Of a DNA stretch of 43,021 nt, positions 8,477-17,895 are shown in pieces (positions within the stretch are counted from its first letter, which is position 1; each line of letters opens with the position of its first letter). This DNA comes from Cyanothece sp. BG0011 (GTDB taxonomy: Bacteria > Cyanobacteriota > Cyanobacteriia > Cyanobacteriales > Microcystaceae), in the NCBI RefSeq assembly GCF_003013815.1, contig NZ_PRLH01000012.1:1-43021 (forward strand), written 5' to 3'. A model generated the notes under the pieces. The model was not told the DNA's origin, did not search any database, and saw nothing but the letters and a program-made list of their open reading frames with translations. The position numbers and the translations under genes are program-made.

Positions 8477-9379
8477 TCAGCGTTGTAGTCCGGCACTCTT
8501 TGTTTGCCCTCTCTGCTTGATGACTTTTGCAGCCTCAGCAAAATTCTTGAGGTCTTTTTTGGTGAGTTTATCTTCCATGACGCCATTCTTCAAACTAAAG
8601 ACTTCTCCGCGATCGCCTTTGGTATCTCGGATGCTGATTCCCCCTTCTTTGTCTCTCTTGAACTCGTAGGTAGATCCTTTCATCCTGGTAGAGCCATCGG
8701 GTTGTTGTACCCCACCCTTATCGAGTAGCGAGTTTGTAAACTGGGTTAGCGTAAATTGACGGTCTAAGTCTGTTGCAAGGGAGCGGTCATTGCCCGTAAT
8801 CGAGGCAATTCCCTCAGAGATTTTTGTCCGCAACGATTGTGCCATTTCTTTGGCCTTGTCTAACAAGGAAGTGGTTCCTTTAAATTGGAGGCGCACGTCA
8901 CTGTCGTTTATTCGCGATTCGTCAGTAAGGGTATTCTCCACCGCAGTAAGGACGGAGACTGGTTTTTGCTCGTCCATTGAAAAAACTGGAGTTTCTTCTT
9001 TTGCGGGTGTTTCTACATCCTTACCAGCTTTTAATTCCCTAACTTCTTTTGTTAGCTCAGCTACCATCTCATATAATTGCTCTGTGTTAGGTTGCTGTGG
9101 CTGTGGAACTGCTACGGATTCTTCTACTTTATTAGGGGTAGGGTCTGACTTCTTTTCTAAGTTAGGGAGCGGTTGGCGGTTTTCTGTCGTAGGAGAAGCA
9201 GTGTTCTCTTGCTGACTTTCTTTCTCTTTTTGAGCCTCACGCATTTCCTGGACTTGTTTGGCTAAGTCCGCAACCGTACCTGTCAGTCGTTTAATGCTCT
9301 CAAGCATCAAAGCTGCGGTGGCGACTTCCATTTCTTTAGTGGCATCCGCAGCCCTGGCTGCATTGTGGTCGTTTAACAT
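8477..9379 (-). CDS. Coiled-coil conjugation-operon protein of unknown function
   Basis: A 300-residue hydrophilic protein. Residues 25-60 (ALMLESIKRLTGTVADLAKQVQEMREAQKEKE) and about 95-120 look like coiled coil, separated by a Q/P/T-rich linker. The C-terminal third has a compact LTQFTNSLLDKGGV... VFSLKNGVMEDKLTKKDLKNF segment that could be a small domain. There is no signal peptide or membrane segment. Start 9379 lies two bases after the stop of the upstream gene, so it belongs to the conjugation operon. I do not recognise a family. Confidence 0.7.
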   Translation of the reverse strand: MLNDHNAARAADATKEMEVATAALMLESIKRLTGTVADLAKQVQEMREAQKEKESQQENTASPTTENRQPLPNLEKKSDPTPNKVEESVAVPQPQQPNTEQLYEMVAELTKEVRELKAGKDVETPAKEETPVFSMDEQKPVSVLTAVENTLTDESRINDSDVRLQFKGTTSLLDKAKEMAQSLRTKISEGIASITGNDRSLATDLDRQFTLTQFTNSLLDKGGVQQPDGSTRMKGSTYEFKRDKEGGISIRDTKGDRGEVFSLKNGVMEDKLTKKDLKNFAEAAKVIKQRGQTKSAGLQR

Positions 9380-9381
9380 GG

Positions 9382-9669
9382 CTAATCAGGGGTATATGAT
9401 ATTAAAGGACGGTTTAAGCGATTTAGACAAACTTGACTGCCCCGAAGAGCAAATACAGGCTCTCCATCAAAAGCAATGACTATCTCTAAGGGTTTATAGT
9501 CTGGGGAGACTTGAGCATTGATGTGTATCCCTTGAATGGTTTGCTGATAGACTAAAAAGCCATCACAAAACACCTCGAAAGTCGTCCATCTGTAATTCGG
9601 CGAAAGAGGGCTATAAAGGGCTTCTCCTAAAGCCACCGTGTGATCATAGTTCAGTAGCTGCTCGTTCAT
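9382..9669 (-). CDS. Unknown 95-aa protein in the conjugation operon
   Basis: A small soluble protein, MNEQLLNYDHTVALGEALYS..., with a beta-rich pattern (YRWTTFEVFCDGFLVYQQ, LEIVIAFDGEPVFALRG). Its start overlaps the 3' end of the VirB9-like gene and its stop is two bases before the next ATG. It could be a small DNA-binding or accessory protein, but nothing in the sequence decides this. Confidence 0.65.
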   Translation of the reverse strand: MNEQLLNYDHTVALGEALYSPLSPNYRWTTFEVFCDGFLVYQQTIQGIHINAQVSPDYKPLEIVIAFDGEPVFALRGSQVCLNRLNRPLISYTPD

Positions 9670-10483
9670 CGCCTTCCTCCTTGGTCGGTTTCCCCATCTC
9701 TATCAATGTATCCACTGCATTTTTCGACAAATGATTCCGCTCTCTGGCATCGGCTTCGCTATATCCTTGCCTTAAATCAGCGATAAATAGCTCAACCCGT
9801 GTAAATATCAACCGATTTCGAGAGGTATCGTCTAACTTTTCCTTGGCAGTGGCTAAACCTTGCTCAAACACTTCGATTCTTTCTTTGTTGATATTTTTAG
9901 GATTGGGACGTGCTACCGTTAAGTAATCCTCATTTATAGAAGGAGACGGCTTGTATTCAGTTGGGTTCAGGGTAATGGTCAAGTAGTTAGCACTCCCTTT
10001 ACCGTAGGTCAGTCTAAACTTATAAATTTTCTCCCCGTCTGACCCTACCGTCACCACCGTCAAAGTCGTGATTGGAGTCGAGGGGAGATTCTCGAACTGC
10101 AATCCTTGTACTCGTTTTAGGTGCAGTACCTTGACTCCACCTCGACAGGGGACATTACACAGTTCTCCGGCATAATCTAAGACCAGCTTAGAAGGATCGT
10201 CGAGCCATACCTGTTTAACTGACTCGTTCAACTTTGTAAAATTCAGAGTCAGTCCCGATCCTGGCCACACTGAGAGGGTCGGATAGGAACCAGAAGAGAT
10301 CGCACTCGCTTCGTAATTTACTTCGTATCCTGCATACACCGCACCAGTGTTAGGAATGCTCGGTAACTCAACTTGAGACTCAGTAAAAAAATAAGCAGGA
10401 TTTTGATTGGTAGCTAATGTTTTTGGGCCAATGCTCGCTAGAGCTAAAGTCGTTATTAATAAAACTGAAACTGGTTTTTTCAT
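9644..10483 (-). CDS. VirB9/TraK-like periplasmic secretion-channel protein
   Basis: A 279-residue protein with a clear signal peptide (MKKPVSVLLITTLALASIGP...LAT). The exported part has VWPGSGLTLNFTKLNESVKQVWLDDPSKLVLDY and TLTVVTVGSDGEKIYKFRLTYG, a beta-rich pattern like TraK/VirB9 core-complex proteins. A helical, charged C-terminus follows. It sits directly after the VirB10-like gene, as VirB9 relatives often do. Two cysteines (CNVPC) lie mid-protein. The family assignment rests on architecture and position. Confidence 0.55.
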   Translation of the reverse strand: MKKPVSVLLITTLALASIGPKTLATNQNPAYFFTESQVELPSIPNTGAVYAGYEVNYEASAISSGSYPTLSVWPGSGLTLNFTKLNESVKQVWLDDPSKLVLDYAGELCNVPCRGGVKVLHLKRVQGLQFENLPSTPITTLTVVTVGSDGEKIYKFRLTYGKGSANYLTITLNPTEYKPSPSINEDYLTVARPNPKNINKERIEVFEQGLATAKEKLDDTSRNRLIFTRVELFIADLRQGYSEADARERNHLSKNAVDTLIEMGKPTKEEGDERAATEL

Positions 10484-10491
10484 GGTTTTAT

Positions 10492-11931
10492 TTAGTAGTC
10501 AAAATCAAATTCAGGGACTTCTTTTTGTTGGTCTGGTGTATGGTTATCAGAGGCGATCGGTATAGGAGTCGGTTTTACAACTCGCACCATGACCTCAGTT
10601 CCATCTTCGACGATGTACATTTCTATAGGACGGCTGACTCTTCTGCGACCTCCCCCGTTAGCTGCATTCATTAACAGAGAAAGTTCGGCGGCTCCTTCAA
10701 TACCACCTAATCCACCAATGGCAGTCGCCATTTGACCGATAGCTCCCCAATTCAAGCCTTCATCTTCAGAAATTTCCCGGCGTTGGGCGATAACGGGGCC
10801 TTGTTCGCCAGTAACTCTAATCGTATTTCCATTTAAAGTAATGTCTTGGTAGTCTTCTTCCCCTTCAAAAGCGATGTTGGTAACGTTAAGGGAAACCACT
10901 AAGTCATTGAACGTGGCTTCTGCGATCACTGTCGCACCTTCAGGGATTAATAATTCCCCATCGGTTCCGACTAGGGGCTCTAGCAACGTCATGGCTACTG
11001 TATTAGCTTCTCCACGAGAACGAGCAACGGTAGCGATACCGCCTTCAATCCGTGCTTTGACACTTTGAGTTGTCAGAGTAGCCGATGCTCCGACCATGCC
11101 ATTACTCGATGCGACTAATACTCCGTCATCTTCTTGTGCATAGTCGATTTGTTCTATCGGTTCTGCTCTGCCAGATGCTTTAAATGAACCGACTTGTGCT
11201 AACTCTTCCCATCGCTTGTCTGAATCTATTTTCTTTTCTGGTGGTGTCGAACGTATTGTTTGTGTGTTTGTCTTCGGTTGTGATTTTGGCTGTGTGTGAG
11301 TAGTTGGACGTTCTACTCTACGCGGGACTGTTTGCCTACGAGCAACCGTTTGGGTTCGCCGTACAGGTTGAGTGGTAGAGGTAGGTGGTTGACGACGAAC
11401 TACGACTTGCTCAGTCGGTGGTTTGGGTTTTGAGGGCGATTCAACTTTTTCTACTGATTCTGGTTTGGTCACATTTGGTTCAGTCGTTTTAGGCTGATTG
11501 CGATTCAATCGCTCCATTCGTTGTTTTTGTTCGGCTAAAGCTAACTGGGCTAGTAGTTCGTCCTTTTCATCTTCTCCCTCTGTTTGAGTTCCTCCGAATA
11601 ATTCTTCGCTTTTTTCCTTCGATGAAAGGGAATCAAAACTAGCTGATTCTTGAGGAGTTTGAGTTAAAGAATAAATCGCAACCAATGTTCCTACGGCTAC
11701 AGCCGAGCCTAATCCCACAAAGACTAATTTACTCAGTGGGTGACTGGCGAAGGTGTGTTGAGTGAAATGTCTTTGGAAATCTTCTTCTAATTCAGGATCA
11801 AGAGGGACATCACTTTCGGTTGCTCTGAGGGTTTCTCCGTTACTGTCGAACAGACTATCATCGGGGTTTTGATGAGCAGATTGATTATCTAACCCTAGGG
11901 TGTCTCTAATTTGTTGAATGTGGTCGGCCAT
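10492..11931 (-). CDS. virB10: VirB10/TraB-like core-complex protein
   Basis: A 479-residue protein with the VirB10 layout: an acidic cytoplasmic N-terminus, one membrane segment (LVFVGLGSAVAVGTLVAIYS, about 66-85), a long P/T/Q/R-rich periplasmic linker (about 120-230) and a C-terminal beta domain. The latter contains KARIEGGIATVARSRGEA, LIPEGATVIAEATFND and SRPIEMYIVEDGTEVMV. VirB10 relatives span the periplasm and couple ATPase energy to channel opening. The ATG overlaps the preceding gene's stop by one base. Confidence 0.8.
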   Translation of the reverse strand: MADHIQQIRDTLGLDNQSAHQNPDDSLFDSNGETLRATESDVPLDPELEEDFQRHFTQHTFASHPLSKLVFVGLGSAVAVGTLVAIYSLTQTPQESASFDSLSSKEKSEELFGGTQTEGEDEKDELLAQLALAEQKQRMERLNRNQPKTTEPNVTKPESVEKVESPSKPKPPTEQVVVRRQPPTSTTQPVRRTQTVARRQTVPRRVERPTTHTQPKSQPKTNTQTIRSTPPEKKIDSDKRWEELAQVGSFKASGRAEPIEQIDYAQEDDGVLVASSNGMVGASATLTTQSVKARIEGGIATVARSRGEANTVAMTLLEPLVGTDGELLIPEGATVIAEATFNDLVVSLNVTNIAFEGEEDYQDITLNGNTIRVTGEQGPVIAQRREISEDEGLNWGAIGQMATAIGGLGGIEGAAELSLLMNAANGGGRRRVSRPIEMYIVEDGTEVMVRVVKPTPIPIASDNHTPDQQKEVPEFDFDY

Positions 11932-12839
11932 TATTCTTCCTCCGTAGGTTGAGTCGGTTGAGGCTGAGGTTGAGCAGGAAGCTCAAGGAAATCTCCCCCT
12001 TGGGGAGTGGTTGTGTCTAATGGGGTCATTTTGGTGATTTGCAAGCCAATTTTTGTGATATCGGCTACACGCTCTTGGATATTAGTCGAAATTTCAGGCA
12101 GGGGATTGAACTGAGGGTTTACAGATTTAAGGTAGATTACCTGCTTGAAGGGTTCGGGTTCAGGGCTTCTGCGGCTTCCTCCGCTTTGGCTCTCGATAAT
12201 GTACCTTGTTCCTACAACAGTGACTGTCCATTCATCCGATTTACCATCGACTGGAATGGGATTTCCCAAGAAATCAATTTTGAATAACACCTGAGTGGTT
12301 CCATTGAAGCTATTGGGCGGGGTGATGTCTGCCAATTTACTGAGAAATTGATCACGAAAACCCGGTGCAATGGCTGCGACTGAAGCAACATAGGCATTTA
12401 CTGTCACTCGGTTATTGACGTTCCCTTCTTTACGAGGAATGGTAATGCCTTCATCGAACCCATCGTTTTGGGTTAGCCCCTCTTGAGTTTCTAGCACCGG
12501 TGCTACGGTGAATAACGCAGTAAGGATATCCGATGTAAATCGTTGAATCGCTCTGGGGGTTCGTTGCGAGGCGGGAATGGCGTCGGTTAGAAGTCCTGTT
12601 CCATCTCCCTTTTCTACCAATGTTGCAGGTGGTTTATTAGCAACCCGTCCGATTTGCACCAACTGTACTAGCTGTAGCGCAAATACTAATCCTAAACCGG
12701 CCACATTAATAAGCAGGAACAACCAAAGTCCGATTAAATTCTGATGCTTTGTAAGTTTCCCTTTAAGACTTTTTAAGCTTTTGTTTTCGGGGTTTTCTTC
12801 TTTGTTTTTTGGTTTTTTTCCGTTGAGTGAACCTAACAT
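11931..12839 (-). CDS. VirB8/TraE-like inner-membrane protein
   Basis: A 302-residue protein: a basic 35-residue cytoplasmic head, one membrane segment (LIGLWLFLLINVAGLGLVFALQL, about 35-57) and a long periplasmic domain with a P/Q/T-rich tail. This topology, and its position between the VirB6-like and VirB10-like genes, fit VirB8/TraE, which nucleates the inner-membrane complex. The sequence itself is diverged. The stop overlaps the virB10 start. Confidence 0.6.
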   Translation of the reverse strand: MLGSLNGKKPKNKEENPENKSLKSLKGKLTKHQNLIGLWLFLLINVAGLGLVFALQLVQLVQIGRVANKPPATLVEKGDGTGLLTDAIPASQRTPRAIQRFTSDILTALFTVAPVLETQEGLTQNDGFDEGITIPRKEGNVNNRVTVNAYVASVAAIAPGFRDQFLSKLADITPPNSFNGTTQVLFKIDFLGNPIPVDGKSDEWTVTVVGTRYIIESQSGGSRRSPEPEPFKQVIYLKSVNPQFNPLPEISTNIQERVADITKIGLQITKMTPLDTTTPQGGDFLELPAQPQPQPTQPTEEE

Positions 12840-12863
12840 TACCTTGTTTTCCTATGTAATTTA

Positions 12864-13910
12864 CTATGCTTTTTTGGCGATCATCGAAGCAGCACCGCTT
12901 GTTGCAGATGCCACCATTGATGTCATAGCACCCCAGATAACAAATCCACTTCCCGAAGCCATTGCAAAGCTTATAATTGGGGCGCAAATCCCAACAAACA
13001 ACGCAAACCATGCCGGATCGTTTAAACCAGCATTAGTGGCGACTGAAGCGGCTAATCCAATTAACAAGTTGAAGAAAATCTTTGCTAATCCAAACGAGAA
13101 GAATCCTGACAACCATCCAATAAAAGCCGGCGTTCCAAACCCGATCAAGGAGCCACCCAATGCCAAGGGTGCTGTCAGACCAATCAATATCATTACGGCT
13201 TCAAGCATATTTTGATACGCTTTCATGAGAGCGAAAAGAATAGCGTATAAAATGGGTTCCCAGATTGGAGAAAATAGACCGATTAAGGCTCCACCTGTTC
13301 CGTTTTGCACAGCGTTTGAGGCATTTCGGAAACTATCTATAATATCTCCAATCCATTGTGCTGCTCCGAAGACGTTCCCAAATGAATTAGCGAGTTCGTT
13401 ACCATAGTTTGCAGCTTCTTGAAGGCAATCGGCTCTAGCGGCTCCTGTCATCGAGAGACAGCCACGGTAAGCATCTTCTACAGATTGTTGGAGCATTACC
13501 TGTCCACCGAGATTCTTCAAGGCTTCGTCTAATCGCACCCCGGCAACGACACTGTTGGCTACTTGATCTGAGATTTGATTAATGATTCCTCGCAACCCTA
13601 ACACCGTTTGGGCTAACAAAGCACCATCAGCAGCGAACATGGTCATGGCAATCAATGGCCAGATTACAATGTTGAATTGCGGTGCTTTGTGATTATTCAT
13701 GTCTTTGAACGTCAACAGACCAGCAATAATGACTGCTACAACTGCAAACAATTCTCCCAATTGAACCATCGAGCCAAAGATGGTGGCTCCTGATATATTC
13801 CCCCCGGCAAATAAGTTAGTCCAGGTTTGATCCCAAGCTTGGGCAGTGTCGTTGGTTGTGTTAATGCCATTCTGGAGAATATTAGTGAATGACCCTATGA
13901 AATAGCTCAC
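12864..13910 (-). CDS. VirB6/TrbL-like polytopic membrane protein
   Basis: A 348-residue protein with about six to seven hydrophobic segments, including LGELFAVVAVIIAGLLTF, FNIVIWPLIAMTMFAADGAL, ILYAILFALMKAYQNMLEAVMILIGLTAPLAL, IFFNLLIGLAASVATNAG and WFALFVGICAPIISFAMASG. A soluble middle loop contains two cysteines (RGCLSMTGAARADCLQ). This is the VirB6/TrbL topology, and gene order supports it. A ribosome site (AGGAGGTAAT) precedes the ATG. Confidence 0.7.
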   Translation of the reverse strand: MSYFIGSFTNILQNGINTTNDTAQAWDQTWTNLFAGGNISGATIFGSMVQLGELFAVVAVIIAGLLTFKDMNNHKAPQFNIVIWPLIAMTMFAADGALLAQTVLGLRGIINQISDQVANSVVAGVRLDEALKNLGGQVMLQQSVEDAYRGCLSMTGAARADCLQEAANYGNELANSFGNVFGAAQWIGDIIDSFRNASNAVQNGTGGALIGLFSPIWEPILYAILFALMKAYQNMLEAVMILIGLTAPLALGGSLIGFGTPAFIGWLSGFFSFGLAKIFFNLLIGLAASVATNAGLNDPAWFALFVGICAPIISFAMASGSGFVIWGAMTSMVASATSGAASMIAKKA

Positions 13911-13919
13911 AATTACCTC

Positions 13920-14771
13920 CTAGTACATTCCTAGACCATTAACAGCCCTGATAAGCCCGTCTGTTACCACTCTTTTTTCAACTTGCTTTTCGGTTTGCTC
14001 TTTATCTAGTGTCTTGGAGATATTAGCCAAGTTTAGATTGGTGATTTGTTGATCGACTCGACTCATTTCTGCTGTGTTAGCTTGACCTTGTTGCAAAATA
14101 GTTTGCTGCGCTTCCATCAGAGCCATCATTCGTAGTAGTTTGCGTTCGTTTCTGGTTCTAAGTGCCTGAGTCCCTATTTCCATCGAGGTTCTCGCAATGG
14201 TCTCGTTGGTCTCAATACGCTTTTTCATATCTTCTTGGCCTTGGGTACTCAGTATCGTATTACTATTGAGTAAGGCCAGCCCGCGATCGCCAGCGTGTTT
14301 TACATCGTCGGCAATCACGCTAGGGTTACTAACATATCCCCAACTGGGTTCTTCTGAAGAATCAAGTAGGATATCTACCATTTCCCTTTGATAGTTTTCA
14401 GGAATAGGAAGCCCTAAAATACCTTCGTTGTTTTCCATCGCCTCAATGATGCTCCCACCGTCTAGGGCAATGTCATTGCAGATTTCTAACGGAACGTCTG
14501 AACCACTACAAGTATTTCTAGCGTTTCCTACTAACCCTTCTACGACGGTTATGCCGTTAGAATTGAAGACTTCTTCGACATAGCCGAACGCTTCTTCTCC
14601 GAGGTTGAACAATTCTTCAGCAGTTTCTACAACACCACCAAAGAGATACTCATCGGCTAATCGAATTAAGGGAGAATCAATGAAACCTAGAAAGGCCATA
14701 GCGGGAGTCCCGATCACGAGGGTTCCCCCAATTACGCTTGATACAATTACTACTTTCTTATTGATTTTCAC
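13920..14771 (-). CDS. VirB5/TrbJ-like secreted coiled-coil protein
   Basis: A 283-residue protein with a signal peptide (MKINKKVVIVSSVIGGTLVIGTPAMA). The mature part is helical with a long coiled-coil-prone segment (IETNETIARTSMEIGTQALRTRNERKLLRMM...). Two cysteines (NTCSG, LEICND) lie about 18 residues apart. This fits VirB5/TrbJ minor pilus components. The start overlaps the VirB4 stop by four bases. Confidence 0.6.
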   Translation of the reverse strand: MKINKKVVIVSSVIGGTLVIGTPAMAFLGFIDSPLIRLADEYLFGGVVETAEELFNLGEEAFGYVEEVFNSNGITVVEGLVGNARNTCSGSDVPLEICNDIALDGGSIIEAMENNEGILGLPIPENYQREMVDILLDSSEEPSWGYVSNPSVIADDVKHAGDRGLALLNSNTILSTQGQEDMKKRIETNETIARTSMEIGTQALRTRNERKLLRMMALMEAQQTILQQGQANTAEMSRVDQQITNLNLANISKTLDKEQTEKQVEKRVVTDGLIRAVNGLGMY

Positions 14772-17557
14772 GCTGCTTTACTCTCCACATCGATAGTTTG
14801 ATAATGGGCTTGGTACACCTCTTTGATAGGCATTCCTTTGATATGGGCTTCCCTGAAGAGTTCAGAGAATTGGTATAACGCCATGAAAACGTTATCGGGG
14901 TAATGCTCCTTGAGGGCTTCTCTAACATCTGCTTCGTCTGTGTTGTTGACCAACGTTGCTAACTGCACAGGTGGGGCGTAGTAATTGACATAACTAAACC
15001 GAGATCCATCAAAGAATAGCCACTGTGTTCGTCCTTTGGCTTTATCAGGCTCGAATTTCGTACATCTCCTTACCATTTCCTCATCAATGCCAAGAATATT
15101 CACACAGGACTCAATCGCTGTTTCTTCGATTCGCCCTAACATTCGATAGTGCATATTCTGCAAGATATCTCCTGCTGTAGAGGGATTATTAGCAATCTGG
15201 TTAGGAGCTTGGGCGCTGAGTACCACCCGAATTCCTGACTTACTACCATTGGCGAATAATGAGGCAACAATCTTAGAGATTGCAGGGAACTTGAGTAAGA
15301 TCGGCGATTCATCGATGAAGAACAGAGTTCTTTGATACTCAAGTGAACGACTATATGCTGCGGTAAAGGCAATGAGCGCAAAAATAAGTGACTCATCCTC
15401 TTTGAGAGCGGTTAACGCAAAGACCATTAACATGGCATTAGGCTTCACCGTAGAGGGACGACCAATGGCATTGCCTAATTCACTGTTGAGCCAGTAGCTT
15501 AATTGCAACTGAACAAAATACAGGGTGTTGTTCAGCGTCTTATCGTCCATGACAAACTCTTCAGGGAGTTCGGCTCGGATGATATCGGCATTACATAACG
15601 CCATGAAGTCTTTTAGGGTTGGGCTTTCTTGCCATGCTTGGCTACCGACACCCCCCGACTCGGCCTTTTTATACCGAGCAAGAATACTTTCATTTTTGAA
15701 AAACGCATTGACCGCAAAAGAAATTACCGTTTTTACTTCGGTTTCGAGTCTGGCATCGAGAGAGGCTGCCTTACCACCTAAGACCATGGCCACTAAGGTT
15801 TCTTTGAGAAACCCGGTGTACAACTGCCAGCGAATTTTGCGATCTCTTTCCTTTTTAATCTTGCTGAGATTGATACGGTCGAAGATGTTGAACGAGTGTT
15901 CTCTTACGTCAAAGTAGTCTCCAATCACATCAAGGTATTTTGTGTAATCAGTAAACGTAGAACGCCCGCTAGAACCAGGGTAGTCAATTGCCACCACTGG
16001 AATTCCTTGAGAGAGGGCGGTGGTGAGGACTGAGCCAATGGCGACGGATTTACCACTACGCGAACTAGCAAAGAAACCCACATGACGTCCTTCGTACTGA
16101 AACACATCCAAATACACGGGAATTTTGCTGTCTTGGGCAATGAGTTCTACTCCCTGTTTGGCTGAACTTAGGGTGGTAAAAAGCGGTAAAAAAGCGAGAA
16201 CTTCTTCATTTCGATAGGTTAATGTTCGGTTCGATAAGGGATTGACCAAAAGTCTATTTCTAGTAATAGGCAGGGCCTGTAGCCACAGTTCCCAAGCAAC
16301 TTCTTTTTCCCTAGACACTACTGCGGGGGCTTGGTATTGGTTTTGTACAATACGACAGAGCTTTTTTAAGGTATCGGGTTCAGGAGCGTGGATAATAATC
16401 GCAATGGCTGTGTTAAAAGGGATACTCCCTTTAATCATTGATTTCTGGGCTTCGATACTTTCTTCTAAGTCTTCCCCTGCAGCTACATTGATTTCGCCTT
16501 TGGCTTGGGCTTCTTTACCTCGGTTTTTACTTTGGCGAATCAGCTTTTCCATATTGATTCGTGCTAGCCTACTGTCTCCTCTCCAAATTTGCGTTACAAA
16601 TTCAACGTATTTGATGTTGTTTTTGTTAAGTAAGTCGAATAAGTAACGCATTTGCTTTTCTGGATTTTCCCAAGCATAGGGTTTATCCAAAAAGGTCAGG
16701 ATACCGCTATAGGTTTGAGTATTGGGGTGGTACAGCCATGCTCTATCATTGATAGGGACATGGTGAGAGGTCAGCAAAGTAGAGGGACAGGTCTCACTCC
16801 AGGTTTCAAGCCGTAATCCGTCCTTGTCATAGGTTAGTAGTTGTGGGAAACCGCTTGGTACGGGATCATCGTTAAATACTTCCCAAATATAAGCTTTCAT
16901 CTCTTCTGGAGTCATCGGATAAACCGATAATCCTAGTTTGTCGCTCAGATAAGAATGCCATTGGGCTAACGTCTCATCCGCACACCGAAAAACCCGTTCT
17001 ACTTCTTCTTGTCCCGTGTTATTGGCATCTCCAAAATGAGCTAAGATGTGAGATTGCACCCAAAGTAACCCTTTCTCCATCCAGTCCGTGGCTTCTTTTT
17101 CACTTTCTGCATAGTAGGTGACAAACAGGTGGTCTTCTTTGACAACTCGAAGTCCTTTATCTCCGATTTCCCGTACTCGCTTGCGATCGCCTAGAAGAAA
17201 AAAGCTAAGTTCATCACAAGGGGCTGAATCACACAATTTGTTTAGGTACTGTTGTCTATCACTATCATCAGGAGTGACTTTAGACCGTATCATCAACGCA
17301 TCATTCATGGGGAAATCCTTGAGCCCATTTTTTAATTGCTCGTGGATGTAGTAGAGGTCTTCTTGATTGGTGTAAGAATGAATCCCTTTTAGTTTCCAAC
17401 CGAATGTTACGGCATAAGGTCCGTCATCTTTTTCTTGTAAAAGATAAGCGCCGGCTCTAAAATCGCCTTTTTCAAAGGAACAATAACAGACAAGGTCTAA
17501 GTGATTCTGGATATCTTCGTAAATCTCTACCCGTTTTTTCTTAGTTTTTTGTCCCAT
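14768..17557 (-). CDS. virB4: VirB4/TraC-like conjugation ATPase
   Basis: A 929-residue protein of full VirB4/TraC length. Walker A is FFASSRSGKSVAIGS (about residues 495-509) and Walker B is RTLFFIDESPIL (about 744-755), followed by SGIRVVLSAQAPNQIAN and a QWLFFDG motif. It powers pilus assembly and substrate transfer at the inner membrane and is the only clearly intact secretion ATPase in the window. The start overlaps the VirB3-like gene by 17 bases. The frame is undamaged, in contrast to the coupling protein. Confidence 0.9.
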   Translation of the reverse strand: MGQKTKKKRVEIYEDIQNHLDLVCYCSFEKGDFRAGAYLLQEKDDGPYAVTFGWKLKGIHSYTNQEDLYYIHEQLKNGLKDFPMNDALMIRSKVTPDDSDRQQYLNKLCDSAPCDELSFFLLGDRKRVREIGDKGLRVVKEDHLFVTYYAESEKEATDWMEKGLLWVQSHILAHFGDANNTGQEEVERVFRCADETLAQWHSYLSDKLGLSVYPMTPEEMKAYIWEVFNDDPVPSGFPQLLTYDKDGLRLETWSETCPSTLLTSHHVPINDRAWLYHPNTQTYSGILTFLDKPYAWENPEKQMRYLFDLLNKNNIKYVEFVTQIWRGDSRLARINMEKLIRQSKNRGKEAQAKGEINVAAGEDLEESIEAQKSMIKGSIPFNTAIAIIIHAPEPDTLKKLCRIVQNQYQAPAVVSREKEVAWELWLQALPITRNRLLVNPLSNRTLTYRNEEVLAFLPLFTTLSSAKQGVELIAQDSKIPVYLDVFQYEGRHVGFFASSRSGKSVAIGSVLTTALSQGIPVVAIDYPGSSGRSTFTDYTKYLDVIGDYFDVREHSFNIFDRINLSKIKKERDRKIRWQLYTGFLKETLVAMVLGGKAASLDARLETEVKTVISFAVNAFFKNESILARYKKAESGGVGSQAWQESPTLKDFMALCNADIIRAELPEEFVMDDKTLNNTLYFVQLQLSYWLNSELGNAIGRPSTVKPNAMLMVFALTALKEDESLIFALIAFTAAYSRSLEYQRTLFFIDESPILLKFPAISKIVASLFANGSKSGIRVVLSAQAPNQIANNPSTAGDILQNMHYRMLGRIEETAIESCVNILGIDEEMVRRCTKFEPDKAKGRTQWLFFDGSRFSYVNYYAPPVQLATLVNNTDEADVREALKEHYPDNVFMALYQFSELFREAHIKGMPIKEVYQAHYQTIDVESKAA

Positions 17558-17855
17558 CTTGGGAAGTCCTCTGCTTCAACGGATTCTTAAAGAGCCTACG
17601 TCCCCTCGACCATGGGGTAGCTCTGCGGTATTTGTTCAGGTATTGCCAATGATGCTTGCCCAGAACTAACACGATTGTGAAGAACACCCACAGGGTAGCT
17701 CCAACTCCAACAATCATGTTTCCTGTATTGGCATGGGCTAGGTATCCGAAAAGAAACCCGACAATGGCGGCGAAGAACTGTATTGGGCTAAAGGAGCCTA
17801 TTAACGGAACTTTCCCCACCATTCGGTTTACAATGATTTGTTCTTCCTCTTTCAT
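17541..17855 (-). CDS. VirB3-like small membrane protein
   Basis: A 104-residue protein with two hydrophobic segments (IQFFAAIVGFLFGYLAH and MIVGVGATLWVFFTIVLVLG, about 25-65) and a basic C-terminus (RRATPWSRGRRLFKNPLKQR). Its size, two-helix topology and position immediately before virB4 fit VirB3. A GAAAGAGGAAGAAC stretch near its start serves as both coding and ribosome-site sequence. Confidence 0.65.
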   Translation of the reverse strand: MKEEEQIIVNRMVGKVPLIGSFSPIQFFAAIVGFLFGYLAHANTGNMIVGVGATLWVFFTIVLVLGKHHWQYLNKYRRATPWSRGRRLFKNPLKQRTSQDGTKN

Positions 17856-17895
17856 GTTGTTCTATGTCTGAGGTTTTAGCATTGAGGTATTCTTA

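Noticed and set aside
8790-9215. 141-aa plus-strand ORF
   Set aside because: It is the antisense shadow of the coiled-coil protein gene; its serine-rich composition is typical of such shadows and it has no ribosome site.
12781-13215. 144-aa plus-strand ORF over the VirB6-like gene
   Set aside because: Antisense to a polytopic membrane protein; its proline/alanine-rich pattern mirrors the sense hydrophobic helices.
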